From assembly GCF_047663525.1 (NCBI RefSeq), contig NC_092616.1, positions 3,633,501-3,697,500 on the forward strand: a stretch of DNA of 64,000 nucleotides. Direction: 5' to 3'. The DNA comes from Anas platyrhynchos (lineage: Eukaryota > Chordata > Aves > Anseriformes > Anatidae). Made by a program: the position numbers and the translations under genes. The notes beneath the pieces were generated by a model that was not told the DNA's origin, made no database searches, and saw only the letters and a list, made by a program, of their open reading frames with translations. Shown in pieces: positions 10,806 through 22,597 of this stretch. The number at the start of each line of letters is the position of its first letter. Position 1 is the first letter of the stretch.

Positions 10806-11610
10806 ATGGTGGTTTTACTCTGCTAAGCAGCTCAACTCCACCATAACCTCTCTCTAACTCCTTCTTCTCAAAGGAAAAGGGGGAGAAAATATGATGAAAG
10901 GTGCTCAGGGTTTGTTCACCTAGTAAGATCAGATCAGCCACCAAGTTTCATGAAATCATAGAGTCATAGAAGGTTGGAAAAGACCTCCAAGATCATTTGG
11001 TCCAACTGCAACCCCCTGTATTGTCACAGTCACCAGTTATTGTCATGGGCAAAAATGAATGAGCGTAGGGAAACTAATATAATGTGTTGCCTATCACCAG
11101 CAAACTAGAACAGTGAGGAGCTACAAGCAAAATAAAACCCACCTTGCCCTCCATACATCCTCTTCTCCTTACACCCCCCAAGTAGCTCAGGGGAATAGGG
11201 AATGGGGGTTGCGGTCAGTCCATGATGCTTCATCTCCACCACTCCTTCAGGGTTACTCTCTGCCCCTGCTCCAGCATGGGATCCCTCCCATGGGATGCTG
11301 TCCTACCCAAACAGATCCTGTGTGCACTTCCCACAGGCAGCAGCTCTTCAATAATTGCTCTTACATGGGTCCGAACCGTGGGGTCCATCTGTAAGGAGCA
11401 AACTGCTGTCCCACAGGCAGCAGCTCCCCCCAGATCCCCAGATTCCCTGCTTCTGTAGGGGCTCTCCATGGGCCGCAGCCTCCTCCAGGCCACATCCACC
11501 TGCTCCACCGGGGGCTCCTCCACGGGCTGTGGTGTGGAGATCTACTCTGCCATGGTACCCATGGACTGCAAGTGTTGTCCGTATGTTCATGCCCCGTCAG
11601 CCCCACCAAT
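10806..11610 (-). mobile_element. LTR remnant B' with nested CR1 tail
   Basis: Inverted counterpart of 2460-3250, starting at tggtggttttactctgc. A CR1 3' tail is nested at about 10948-11020 (tttggtccaactgcaacccc), as in the other arm. Avian ERVL/ERVK-like by style; no coding part. Confidence 0.5.
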
Positions 11611-12070
11611 ATGCATGTAGAGTCGGAATGCACACAAAGGTCTTTTAATTCAATAAGTAATTATAGAACTCTGCAGAGTCAGGTTTCTTGGTGAACTTTT
11701 GTAAAGCAAGCATACATCTAGTTTGAATCACCATTTTTTACACACAGCAAACTTGAGAAACTCTCTCTCTGGCTACTTTTAATTGGCTGTTTCAGCTTTC
11801 CTAACTTACCTCTACTGAGTTTGTGCATTAGAGAGGACCAGGCGCAGGGGGAGGAGGGGTATTGGGAGGCAGGTGGGGAAAACACCATATTCCACATTAA
11901 CATACATTACCATTTTGATTGGTGTGATTTTTAATATGTTAGTGACACTTAATGAGCAAAAGGCCAGTCTGGAATCTCCCTGCAGTTGTTTTTCTCCTTT
12001 TTGTTTTTTATCTTCCATCCCTTATCTCCTTTGCTTCTGATATCTCAAGGCTACCTGTCTCCCTGTTTTC
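11611..12070. repeat. Arm-shared segment, no gene
   Basis: 11630-11830 matches 2270-2450 inverted (ttttaattggctgtttca region). Beyond 11830 the match fades. Probably ERV-derived, but nothing diagnostic is visible. Confidence 0.4.
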
Positions 12071-12075
12071 TTTAG

Positions 12076-12795
12076 GTTTCACAGAATCTTGGAATGGCCA
12101 AGGTTAGAAGGGACCTCTGAAGATCATCTAGTCCAACCCCCCTGCCAAGCAGGATCACCGAGAACGCATTGCACAGGATGGCATCCAGGTGAGTTTTGAA
12201 TATCTCCAGAGAGGAAGACTCCACTACCTCTCTGTGAAAGTGTCACTCTCACAGTAAAGAAGTGCTCCCTCATATACAGTTGGAACCTCCTGTGCTTCAG
12301 GTTGTGCCTGTTGCCTCTTGTCCTGTCACTGGGTACAACTGAGAGGAGTCTGGTTCCATCCTCCTGACGCCCTCCCCTCAGATATTTATACACATGGATG
12401 AGGTCTCCCCTCAGTCTTCTCCTCTCCTATACAGGCCCATTAATCTAATGTTCCAGTCCTCTAATCAGCTTAGTAGCCCTCCTCTGGACTCTCTCCAGTA
12501 GTTCCATGTCCCTCTTGTCCTGGGGAGCCCAGACCTGGACACAGGACTGCAGGTGTGGCCTCACCGCGACCGAGTAGAGGGGGAGGATCACCTCCCTTGG
12601 CCTGCTGGCAACACTCTTCCGAATGCACCCCAGGATCCTGTTGGCCTTCTTGGCCACAAGGGCACACTGCTGACTTGTGCTCAGCCCGCCGTCCCCCAGG
12701 ACTCTCAGGTGTCTCTCTGCAGAGATGCTCTCCAGCAGGTCACCCCCCCAGCCTGTTCTGCTACTTGGGGTTATTCCTCCCCAGGAACTTTCCAT
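12076..12795 (-). mobile_element. CR1 LINE, 5'-truncated
   Basis: The minus strand encodes the CR1 ORF2 C-terminal region (RHLRVLGDGGLSTSQQCALV, LQSCVQVWAPQDKRDMELLE) followed by the 3' UTR, ending near 12076 with a typical acagaatcttggaatggcca edge. The frame is open for about 116 codons, so this copy is younger than most here. It is 5'-truncated and dead. Confidence 0.85.
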
Positions 12796-13004
12796 ATGGA
12801 GTTTGCTTGTTCATTTGTTTGATTTTCCTTTCTGGCTTTGTGATAATGTTGCCTACACAGAAATGCCCTTCTCCATTCCCTTGTATCTAAGTATTCCCAT
12901 CTGTGTGATCCATGGTTTCTCTAAACAATGAAACAGGCTCTCTGTGTATTTAAACCAAACAAATCCTGGTCTGAGACCCATTCTCAGCAGATCAGGAGTG
13001 AATG
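12796..13004. other. Short unassigned interval
   Basis: Nothing recognised between the CR1 and block E. Confidence 0.3.
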
Positions 13005-13539
13005 GAAACTGGGGCTGTGGTGGCAATGCCCAAAGCCCTGCAGCAGCCTGCAGTGAGCACTGCCGTGGGGCCAGGCCAGCCTGGGAGGTGGACAGAGGAC
13101 AGGGAGCTGGGAGAGCTGGGGGCCAGCTGGGCCAGGCTGGAAGCTGCCCAGCAGAGAGAAACATCTGTGTTGAGCTGGGATGTGCAGCCACGCAAGGGGA
13201 GGACATGCACTGCTGGCTTTGGGTCGTGTGGCAGGGATGGAAGACAGGCTGGTGCAGGAGGGAGGAGGCCGGGCTGTGCCCATCAGGCACAGACAGAGCA
13301 GGGAGGTGGCCCAGGGCTTTCGTCACCTCTTGTCATCCATGTCCAGCACTGGCTGCTCCCAGGTTTAGGGGTGCATTTGGCTGCCAGGCCATCTCCATCC
13401 TTGTGCCAGGCTCAGGGCCTGTGTCAGGGGAACAGCCAGCCCTGCTGGACTCTGTCCTGGCCCAGAGCCCTGAAGACTTGGAGCAGGGCTGTCTGCAGAG
13501 GCTCCTGTGGGATGTGGATGGGTCAGGGCAGGGGCCGGG
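13005..13539 (+). repeat. Low-copy GC-rich block E, left half
   Basis: Matches 41760-42005 and its copy 63457-63702 in inverted orientation (gctgtggtggcaatgcccaa; cagccctgctggactctgtc). Long overlapping frames occur on both strands, but they are not conserved as protein between copies. It is treated as noncoding segmental repeat. Confidence 0.5.
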
Positions 13540-13915
13540 TGTGGCATAATGACCACACGGACACCAGGGTTCTTTTAGGATCTGTAACTGCTACATCTTT
13601 ATTGATGATATAACTTCAGCTCTTTCTTACTGAGGGCCTAACTTCATCTCTCATATTGAGGACATAACTTCATTATCCCTTATCGAGGACAGGCTCCCTT
13701 CTTATACCATTTGCCCCCCAGCAGTACTTTTCCACTAACTATTCATTGGTCAACAACTTTGCCCTGCAACAGAAAACACCCAGCAACTTCCATGCCTTAA
13801 CGGCTGGAGAACAAGCAACCCCAGACAACAAGGGGTCTCCTGAATCACCCTTCTTTGTTCCCTCTAAACTCTTTACATTCCTGATGGTCTCATCATTAAG
13901 AGTCCGATGTTATCA
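13540..13915 (-). mobile_element. Solo LTR (ERVK-like) inside block E
   Basis: The minus strand has an AATAAA polyadenylation signal close to its end and a TATAAG box near 13710. The plus-strand edge is tgtggcataatgacc. Block E resumes after it (about 13920-14260 matches 41500-41760 inverted), and the copies at 41.7 and 63.4 kb lack it, so it inserted after block E had been duplicated. The right edge is approximate. No internal region is present. Confidence 0.55.
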
Positions 13916-14260
13916 CCAACCATGGGGCTTGTCGACCCCCATGGCCACACTCCCACAGCTGGGGGCTGGAGGGGGATGCAAACGCAGGAGGGCCATGGCA
14001 GGAGGGGACCCCAAGTGTGCCATTGGGATTGTAATAGCAGGACTTGACCCAACCCTGAATGTGCACTGCCATGTGTGTTGCCTTGGCAGCACGGCTGTGG
14101 GACCGTGTGTGGCAGTGGGGCTGGGCCGCTGCAGGGATAGGGCACTGAGATGGGCCATGAAGGATCTGCCAGGGGGTGACAGCAAGGACAGGCTCCAAAA
14201 AAGAAACTTACTTATCTTACCTTTGTGGTGGACATATGCTTTTAGGAAAGGCAAAGCTCA
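13916..14260 (+). repeat. Block E, right half
   Basis: Continues the match to 41460-41750 (inverted), for example gtgccattgggattgtaat. No supported gene. Confidence 0.5.
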
Positions 14261-15300
14261 CCTAGAGTTGGTGTCTGCAGGAATATCCAGCCATGTGTAC
14301 ACAAAGACACAATCTTTTAAACACACATGGATGTGCACACGCAGGCGGGTATGGCTGAGCACTCCCAGAGCAACTGCAACTGGAAGAAGGCAGGACAGAG
14401 AGATGTGATCAAGTACAGGGTATCTGGAGTCTCTAGAGCAAGGACCAGACCTCTGGTCTCCACTGCTCCCCTCCATCTCTCTTTGCCGTTTGTCCATAGC
14501 TCACATCTCTGCCCACCAAGGGCACGTGAGATACTGCTGTCCCTCACAGCCCTGCCTGTACTCTGCTCCTTTCTCCCACTGTGCTTTGTCACATCCAGCA
14601 CTTTCTTGTGCCTTTTCCCATAGGCTCCCACCCTGTGTCCAGCTGGCATCACTGCAGGGCAGCCCTCCCCAGGGCACAGGCATCAGCCTTCAACTTCCAC
14701 AGCTGCTGCTCCTGATGGCCTCCTGAGGCCTGCCTGCTCCTGGCCCATCGCAGTGTTGTGAGGAGGTGACCTCAGCAGCAGCAGCCCAGCCATGGTGGCT
14801 CGACAGAGCTGTCCCCTGTCAGAGCTGCCGCCTGTGTCCCGTGGGGTTTGTGATGCACTCGATGACATCGCCGTGTCTGCCTGCCTGCCACCAGGCAGTC
14901 AGGTCACTGCAGTGGGAATTGCATCACAACCCACCTCCCAGCTGTGTCACTGGGACTTTCCTCCACGTGTCCCCTTTCCCCAGCTCCCAGCACTGCTGGG
15001 TTGGTTTCCTGATAGTTTGGGCGATATAAAATTCTAGAATCCCATCCACTTGCCTGTGAGTCTCCCACTTATCTATATGTATGCAGTAACTGTGTATATA
15101 CTTTTCCATTTACTTGCACATATATCTGTAGTTACAGATGGAGCTATACAAATATATATTTCTATGCATACAGAAAGATGTGAATATTCCCACCAAGAAA
15201 GGCAAATAATACAGTTATGGTTGGAACAACTTTAGCCATCTGAAGCATTTCATGAAACATTTTCACTCTGGTTTCCTCTAACATGCAGGAGAGAGTAACA
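14261..15300. other. No recognised feature
   Basis: GC-rich in the first 700 bases and AT-rich after 15030. No protein homology, RNA gene or repeat family was recognised on either strand. Confidence 0.3.
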
Positions 15301-16115
15301 TGCCATGGAAAAGATCCTCCTTGAAGCAATGTCAAGGTACATGCAAGACAAAGAGGTGATCCGAGAGAGCCAGCACATTTTCATCAAGGGTAAATCGTGC
15401 CTGACCAATCTGGTGGCTTTCTACTATGGAGTGATTGCATCAGTTGAAAAAGGAAGATTGATCGATGTCATCTTCCTGGACTTCTGCAAGGCCTTTGACG
15501 TGATCGCACATGACATCCTGCTCTCCAAATCGGAGAGGTATGGATTTGATGGGTGCACCGTTCAGTGGATAAGGAATTGGCTTAAACTTGCACCCAGAGA
15601 GTGGTGGTCAATGGCTCTATGTCCGAGTGCAGGCTGGTGATGAGTGGTGTCCCTCAGGGGTCTGTCCTGGGACCAGTACTGTTCAGTATCTTTATCTATG
15701 ACATAGACAGTAGGACCGAGTGCACCCTCAGCAAATTTGCAGATGACACCAAACTGAGTGGTGCTGTTGATATGACAGAAGGAAGGGATGACATCCAAAG
15801 GGACTTGGACACACTTGAGAAGTGGGCCCATGTGAACCTAATGAGATTCAACACATCTAAGTGCAAGGTGCTGCACCTGGGCCGAGGCAATCCTGGGCAT
15901 GAGTACAGGCTGGGAGAAGAACTCATTGAGAGTAGCCCTGCAGAGAAGGACTTGGGGGTTCTGTTAGATGAAAAGCTTGATGTGAGTCGGCAGTGTGTGC
16001 TTGTGGGCCAGAAGTCCAACTGTGTCCTGGGCTGTATCAAGAGATGAGCAGCCAGCAGGTGGAGGGAGGTGATTGTCCCCCTCTACTCTGTCCTTGTGAG
16101 GCCCAACTGTGTAAT
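15301..16115 (+). mobile_element. CR1 LINE fragment with RT core
   Basis: Encodes RT blocks ([24 protein letters not shown], then [12 protein letters not shown] and the catalytic-loop-type FADDTKLSG) and the following thumb/linker. At least one frame change lies near 15590. Both ends are truncated; the 3' UTR is missing. Dead. Confidence 0.9.
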
Positions 16116-16299
16116 TGCACTTCTATTCGTCATTTCTAACCTATGTCAATCTTTTCTTGTATAGCTAACCCTTGGAAGGTGCACCTCATTGGAGGCAACT
16201 TGGATTTGGCTTACTGTTGAGGACTGTGGGGTTTGTTTGTTAGCTTGGTTGGTGTTAGATGTTAACAACAAAACCAACAAAAAAACTGTGCCAGTGTGC

Positions 16300-17045
16300 A
16301 GCCAGTTGAATGAGGAACAGAGGTGGGAATGGGTGCAAAGGAGCTGTAACAACAACCTGCAGAATACAGTGTAGAAGTCTGGTGTAAGGAAAAGTGATGC
16401 AAGTCCCAGGTGGCTGATGAGAGAAGTGGTGGGGATGGAGAGCTGAGCAGCAAGGCTGACCACACAGTCTAGAACATCAAGGAACTGTTTTCTACCTCTC
16501 CAGACCTCCTTAGGAGGCAGATTGGATCCATTACAAATAAAGAATGAAGCTACCCGTTCTTCTGAAAACTCTAAACTAATGGAAAATAATCTTAAAGAAG
16601 GAAAATGCACCTAGAAATCTGGTAATTGAATACTTTCTCTTTAAACTGCATTCTTCAAACCTCACTAATTAACTGTACAAGTCTTGGAGACTGGATGAAA
16701 ATGGCTGAATGGTAATGAGCCCCATGGTGCATTTGGTGCTGAGTCCATAAACTTCAGGTAGTGAGAGGAGAATGATGTAACTGCAGGACAAGTAAAAGTC
16801 AGAAGGAAACTTTGAAGTGTCTAGGAGCATTAATGGGCCCCAGTGAGGGTCATTACTGACAAAGCCTCCCCATGGACTTGTTAGAACAGACAATTGGAGG
16901 CCATGATTGCAGGTAGGCAAAGGCACTGGGCAGGAGACTCTGCTGCTGAGTAAAGGCCTTGGTTTGTTTGGTGAAGCAGAAAGGCCAAGCCCTGGCCCCC
17001 AGCCCCTGGGCAGGGAGGTCCTGTTCCTCACCCATGGCTCAGGGC
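16300..17045 (+). repeat. Low-copy block G, copy 1
   Basis: Resembles 56500-57110 over several segments (ggctgatgagagaag; agtaaaagtcagaag; ccagtgagggtcatt). No coding frame is conserved between the copies. Identity unknown. Confidence 0.45.
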
Positions 17046-17150
17046 TCTTCCTGGGGCAGTAGGATGGGGGGTGTGTGATGCTGTGTTAAGGACAACGCTA
17101 TGACACCTGCTGGCCTCCCCACTGGGTTGCAAGGAGGCCACAAGACCCCA
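17046..17150. other. Short unassigned interval
   Basis: Nothing recognised. Confidence 0.2.
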
Positions 17151-17290
17151 GTGTCATGAGCACAGCATGTGTCCTCATGAGCCTCAGTAGCAGAGACAAC
17201 TGCCATAGCCAGGGGGACAAAGACCTTAGTGCTGTTGGGGCCTTGCAGCCTTGTCAGTGCTCTTGGTATTCTCCACCGCAGGCTGTCCTG
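17151..17290 (+). repeat. Repeat X, copy 1
   Basis: Matches 32510-32610 (gcctcagtagcagagacaac; gccatagcc; ttgttggg-type words). Family unknown. Related copies lie beside the truncated OR4. Confidence 0.45.
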
Positions 17291-17605
17291 CACTGTCCTA
17301 TCCCTGCCCCCAAATCGCCCTTCAAGCAGGTGTCCTAACCCATCAGCCTTCTGGTACACTGTGAGCTGATCAGACAGATGAAACCTTACCAGCATCTTCC
17401 AATCCACATACCTGCTGCTGGCCTTCCAGCTTCTCAGGGAGATGTGACCAAGCTGTGTGCCTGTTGCTGTCCCACCGTATAATTAGGCAGAAGGGACTTG
17501 AAAACCCACACCCAAAGCCTCTTCCTGCATGGGGTCTATCAGGCTCTGTTGTAGTTAGATTCCAGGGGCTGAAGCTGATTGGTTCAGTTTAGCAAAGAGC
17601 AGACT

Positions 17606-17642
17606 ATATGTATATATATAATTACATTTATATATATATATA
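17606..17642. repeat. (TA)n-rich microsatellite
   Basis: Alternating ta/at with one ttaca interruption, directly at the left edge of the ERVK at 17643. Confidence 0.85.
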
Positions 17643-18345
17643 TGTGGTGGTTTTACCGTACTGGGCAGCTAAACCCCACAACCGCTCTCTCACTCCCCCT
17701 CCTTTAGATGAGGAGGGGGAGAAGTAAAGCGAAGAACAACTCACGGGTTGAGATAAGGATAATTTAATTAAAGGGAAATAATTATAATAGTTAAATAAAG
17801 ACTACCATAAACTAACAATTTAACTAAGGGGAAAATAAAAAGGGAAAGGGGAAAGGGAGGGGAAAAAAAAAAGGAAAATAAAAAGAAGGGAGGAAAACAA
17901 ACAAACAAAATAAATGAAGGCTATATGGAAGTGCAGAGGAAAGAAATTACTCTCTACTTCCCACAAATGAGCGATGATTGACCACGTCCTTGAAGCAAGG
18001 CCTCAACGCACGCAGCCGGTGTTCGAGAGGAGGACCGACGTCTTCCAAACGAGAGCCCACCCCTCCCCTCTTCTTCCTGTTTCCACCTTTTATTGCTGAG
18101 TGTGACATCACATGGTATGGAATATCCCTTTGATTGGTTTAGGCCAGCTGCCCTAGTGATGTTTCTCTCCTCACCTTTTGCCCACCCCCTAGGAGGGTTA
18201 GAGAAAGGCCTAATACTGTGCCACTGCTGCTCAGCAGCAGACACAACACTGGTGTGATAACACTGCTGTTCCAGCTACAAGTACAGAGTACGGCACTGTA
18301 TGGGCTGCTGCCGGGAAAGTTAACATTCCAGCCAGACCCAATACA
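17643..18345 (-). repeat. 3' LTR of the ERVK-like element
   Basis: 703 bp, offset by exactly 1913 from the other LTR, with no difference noticed. The minus-strand end is aaaccaccaca. Confidence 0.85.
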
Positions 18346-18698
18346 ACCTCCACCCCTTATTCCATAACATTTGTGTCACACTCAGATCCCCATACTTTAG
18401 CATACAAGCATCCTCATCATTATTCCTTGTCCTTTAACAGGACAAGGATTTAATAGGACAAGATTAATAGGCAGGTGTATCTTCTCATTCCATAGGTCTT
18501 TCTTGGAAAACGTTCATAAGAACTGTTGATGATTAGGTCTTCATCTGCCAAAGTGGCCACTCAAGGCAGGTGGAGTTGGATGTCTGGACGCGAGCACCAG
18601 CTTAGCTCAAGTTCTTGTTGCACTGCCCGGCTCCTTGCAACGTTGACCTGTCGTTGATCCTACAGCATCTTCCTACAACATATAACTTAGATTACAGA

Positions 18699-19274
18699 TT
18701 AGTTTTCTCTCAGTGTCAAATCTCCTTGAGGCACACACTTGATATCCCCATTCCTTTGCATGACCCACCAGGTATACCCTGGTCCTTGGGCGAAGACAAT
18801 CCCACGAGTGGGTTTGCCTTTTCCCGAGGCAGGAGCAACCCACACTGCCTTCCCCATCCACCTTCCTACATGCACTACGGGAACTTTAGCTCCTTTCACA
18901 GTGTGTAGGGGTTTTGTTTCGGCAGGACCAGCACGGCTGTCAGACCCCCTATTGTTAACTAGCCAAGTGGCTTCTGGTAGATTTGTGTCCCATTGTTTCC
19001 ATGTCCCAGCACCTAATGCTCGTAACATAGTCTTTAACAGTCCATTGTACCTCTCAACCTTCCCAGAGGCTTGTGGGTGATAAGGGATGTGGTATACCCA
19101 CTCAATACCATGCCTCTTTGCCCAGGAGGTAACAAGATTGTTTCGGAAATGAGTCCCATTGTCAGACTCAATTCTCTCTGGTGTACCATGACGCCACAAT
19201 ACTTGTCTTTCCAGGCCCAAGATAGTATTTCGGGCCGTGGCATGGTTTACAGGGTATGTTTCCATGGGACCCAA
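18699..19274 (-). mobile_element. Integrase-derived fragment of the ERVK-like element
   Basis: The peptide has retroviral integrase core words (ESDNGTHFRN, IPYHPQASGKVERYNG) and a C-terminal SH3-like part (VWVAPASGKGKPTRG). Most of gag, pol and env is absent from the element. Treated as a fossil. Confidence 0.85.
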
Positions 19275-19527
19275 ATGATAACAGTGCAGAGCCTGAATTC
19301 CAGATTAAAACCAAGGTCAGTGCTTGGCAGCACAGCGAATTAAAAAAAGTGAACACAGATTGTAGCACTTTGTCGGATCGGATATATAGGAGAAAGGAGA
19401 ATATGACACGGATTGCATGACATAGGAACAAAGCTATTATTATTAACAGGGCAATGTACATGGTTACTAGCAAGCAAGCGTGTTAGTTATATGCGTTTAA
19501 TCAATTCTATTGTTATCTCAACCCTTC

Positions 19528-19547
19528 GAGCCCCACGTTGGGCGCCA
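19528..19547 (-). other. tRNA-Lys primer-binding site of the ERVK-like element
   Basis: Minus strand tggcgcccaacgtggggc, a few bases inside the 5' LTR; type Lys(1,2), as in betaretrovirus-like ERVK elements. Confidence 0.75.
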
Positions 19548-19555
19548 AAAAGGAC

Positions 19556-20258
19556 TGTGGTGGTTTTACCGTACTGGGCAGCTAAACCCCACAACCGCTC
19601 TCTCACTCCCCCTCCTTTAGATGAGGAGGGGGAGAAGTAAAGCGAAGAACAACTCACGGGTTGAGATAAGGATAATTTAATTAAAGGGAAATAATTATAA
19701 TAGTTAAATAAAGACTACCATAAACTAACAATTTAACTAAGGGGAAAATAAAAAGGGAAAGGGGAAAGGGAGGGGAAAAAAAAAAGGAAAATAAAAAGAA
19801 GGGAGGAAAACAAACAAACAAAATAAATGAAGGCTATATGGAAGTGCAGAGGAAAGAAATTACTCTCTACTTCCCACAAATGAGCGATGATTGACCACGT
19901 CCTTGAAGCAAGGCCTCAACGCACGCAGCCGGTGTTCGAGAGGAGGACCGACGTCTTCCAAACGAGAGCCCACCCCTCCCCTCTTCTTCCTGTTTCCACC
20001 TTTTATTGCTGAGTGTGACATCACATGGTATGGAATATCCCTTTGATTGGTTTAGGCCAGCTGCCCTAGTGATGTTTCTCTCCTCACCTTTTGCCCACCC
20101 CCTAGGAGGGTTAGAGAAAGGCCTAATACTGTGCCACTGCTGCTCAGCAGCAGACACAACACTGGTGTGATAACACTGCTGTTCCAGCTACAAGTACAGA
20201 GTACGGCACTGTATGGGCTGCTGCCGGGAAAGTTAACATTCCAGCCAGACCCAATACA
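19556..20258 (-). repeat. 5' LTR of the ERVK-like element
   Basis: 703 bp, TG...CA ends, apparently identical to 17643-18345. Confidence 0.85.
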
Positions 20259-20263
20259 ATATA

Positions 20264-20700
20264 TGTATAAACTAAGCAAGCTTTATTATGAGCTATTTGC
20301 ATACATACAGACCCCAGGGCGATGACACTGGTACCGATGAGCATGGTGGTTTCCCCAGTCAATGATGTACTAGAGGAAGGAGTCAGTAGGCATACTGCTT
20401 GAACGGTTGTCCCCATTGAGGCAATGTTGTCCTTGATAGTGCATCACATCTCTCTCCTCTGGTGGAGTACTCATTTTATCCCCTCCTATCCAGTAGCTGT
20501 TCTGACACGTGGGGCCAACACATGTCACAATGGCCGCCATGCTCCTCCTTGGTGTTGTATAAGCACGACTACAAATGCACATGTGCACCACTTGAGTTGG
20601 TGTTGAACTGGCTCCGCGAAAGTTGTTACTTCATCCATCATTATCTTCCCCCGCTGTCCTCTGGTCAGCTTTTCCAGCTGCAAGTGTCATGAGTACAAGC
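20264..20700 (-). mobile_element. Probable solo LTR
   Basis: Starts tgtataaactaagc on the plus strand. The minus strand has AATAAA near that end (cataataaagctt), the layout of an avian LTR read backwards. No coding part; the right edge is uncertain. It abuts the ERVK-like element, which may have inserted at its edge. Confidence 0.4.
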
Positions 20701-20884
20701 TAAGCCATAAACTTTCTCCAGCCTTGCCACAGTCTTGCCAGCATTGTCTCAGTCATCTAAATGACACAAATTACTACGCCATGTATCACAAACTGCTTCA
20801 AATATACACTCTTCAGAGGATCTACTGTGTTCCTAGTAACACATGATGTACATGTATCTCTACCTCTGCTCTCTCCTAATTCCA

Positions 20885-21345
20885 AGATTTAATAAAGACA
20901 TTCAACAGTGTTGGCCCAAGTGCTGATCACTGAGGGATACTGCTAGGAACTGTCTGACAGGAGAACTTTGCACCACAGATGACACCTGGACCTGATTGTC
21001 CAGCATGCTTCCCACCCACAGCCTCATCCATTTGTTAAGTCCACATAGCACCAACCAGGCTAGAAGAAGTCTCTGGAAGACAATGTCAAAAGACTTCCTA
21101 AAATGCACGTAGACAGCATCCCTTTCTTTCCCCTCACCTATGGGTTCAGCAATCCCGTTTTTGTCCAAGTGCCTGGAGGTGGCTGTAGCTTGGTCCATCA
21201 CCTTCTGAGGGACTGAGGTGAGGCTGACCAGCCTGAATTCTCCCCACCCTCCACTGTCCTCTTCCAGAAGAAAGGTTTGATGTCATTCCAAGTCTCCAGA
21301 AAGCTCTCTGGTCCATCTGGCACATTTCCTGACAGTCCAAAAAGG
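20885..21345 (-). mobile_element. CR1 RT fragment, heavily degraded
   Basis: The minus strand shows degraded RT text (YVHFRKSFDIVFQRLLL and flanking TATSRHLDKNG). Several frame changes; old. Confidence 0.6.
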
Positions 21346-22597
21346 CAGGGGAGGGTGATGCAAGAGACAGGGGCATTTGCAATGAACCTGTGCAGGGCAG
21401 GTGAGATGGATCTCATGGGGATGGTAGGGATTGTTCATGGCATCATACATGGAAGCATCAGGGCTTTGTGAGGCGTCCACATCTGAGCTGGCCTTCTGCA
21501 CTTCTCATACTCAGAACTGTATTCAGAGACACAAGTCCTTCCCTTGCACACCCAAAGGCAGGGCATTGCAATGGTTGTGGTGTCTCTCTGGCTCCTTCTG
21601 CCTCTCCTAGAGCCTGGGAGGCATTTCAGCCCTGTGGTGCATTGCCCTTCTGGGTACTTGTTTGAGATACCCTATGGCATGAGGAATGGACACAGACTGA
21701 AGACATTAGTGCTCACTCAGGTTCCCCTCAGCACATTACAGAATCAGAGAATCATTAAAGTTGCAAAAGACCTCCAAGACCATCTGGTCCAACCACAGCA
21801 AAATCAAATGATCGGGAGTAGAGCAAAAGCAAAAGCAAAAAGCAGCCAATGAGAAGTGATCTTGCAGAAGTTGCGCCCTTATGTGCCCAAGTGGCATGGG
21901 CAGTGCTGGTTTCGCTCTCTAATGTGGAAAAGGCTGGGTCCCCTTCTCAAGAGAGAATTTTTGCCAGGAAGAAGTGCTTTTCTGTGACTCCTCTTTCTGC
22001 ACAGCAGAATGACAAAAAGACAAACATTTCATCAAAGCTTTTCATGAAGGCCCTGCTGCAGACAGGAAGCCTCACTGTGAGCTCTGGAGGGAACCCAGAA
22101 GACTGTAACTAGCACCAGGAAGATCCAGCAAGCTCAAGATATCTTCTCTAGAGTAGAAAATGTTTGAAATCATGAATTGGAAAGAATTCATGTCTGTGAG
22201 TGAAGGAGAAAGACATATGTTATGTCAACATGGCAGTGCTGAAGGCCCTTACAAAATCAGAGATGATGAAGTTTCGTTTTGGCATTTGTGCCTTGGCATA
22301 GGAGGTGGGGAATGCCCAGTGCTGGGGCATCTGTGCTCAGCTGTACCCTGTGAGTTGACCTTGCTCTCTTCCCCTCTGTCACTCTCCACACTTGGATGGA
22401 CACATGAAACATCCACAATCCTGGAGGATGCATGAACCTCCTGGAGTGATGTCCCTTTATTGCAGGGGGACAGTGAAATACATGAGATGCAGGGAGAGAG
22501 CAGAGTGTGTGTAGCAGTGAGTGTGTATGAACGTAAATGATTCCATAATTCTATAGAGAGCATGGTCAATGGGGCATAGGGCACCCTCAGCAGGTGT
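21346..22597. other. No gene; short CR1 tail at about 21738-21805
   Basis: 21738-21805 is a minus-strand CR1 3' end (aaaagacctccaagaccatc). The rest holds no recognised coding or RNA feature. The 211-codon minus frame across 22249-22884 runs into a CR1 and is not a gene. Confidence 0.4.

Larger units (their letters stand above)
8390..12370 (-). repeat. Right arm of the inverted duplication containing OR2
   Basis: Inverted counterpart of 2100-5800. 8390-8780 matches the OR1 upstream flank, 8885-9844 is OR2, and 9845-12370 carries the shared OR 3' flank, LTR remnants A' and B' and the CR1 edge. The central spacer (5800-8390) is not symmetrical. Confidence 0.7.
17643..20258 (-). mobile_element. 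Internally deleted ERVK-like provirus with two LTRs
   Basis: Element on the minus strand: 5' LTR 19556-20258, internal region 18346-19555, 3' LTR 17643-18345. Each LTR is 703 bp with TG...CA ends. Next to the 5' LTR is a primer-binding site complementary to tRNA-Lys(1,2) (tggcgcccaacgtgggg). Next to the 3' LTR is a purine-rich tract (aaggggtggagg). The flanks give a possible 5-bp target duplication (atata), weak because the site is TA-rich. Only about 1.2 kb of interior remains, including an integrase piece, so it is broken and non-autonomous. The two LTRs look identical by eye, implying recent insertion. Confidence 0.85.

Noticed and set aside
13002-13613. Open frame of 203 codons
   Set aside because: GC-rich block E with overlapping frames on both strands; it runs into an LTR and the inverted copies do not keep the frame.
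17954-18244. Two identical 96-codon frames (17954-18244 and 19867-20157)
   Set aside because: They lie inside the two LTRs; identity reflects the LTR pair, not a conserved gene.
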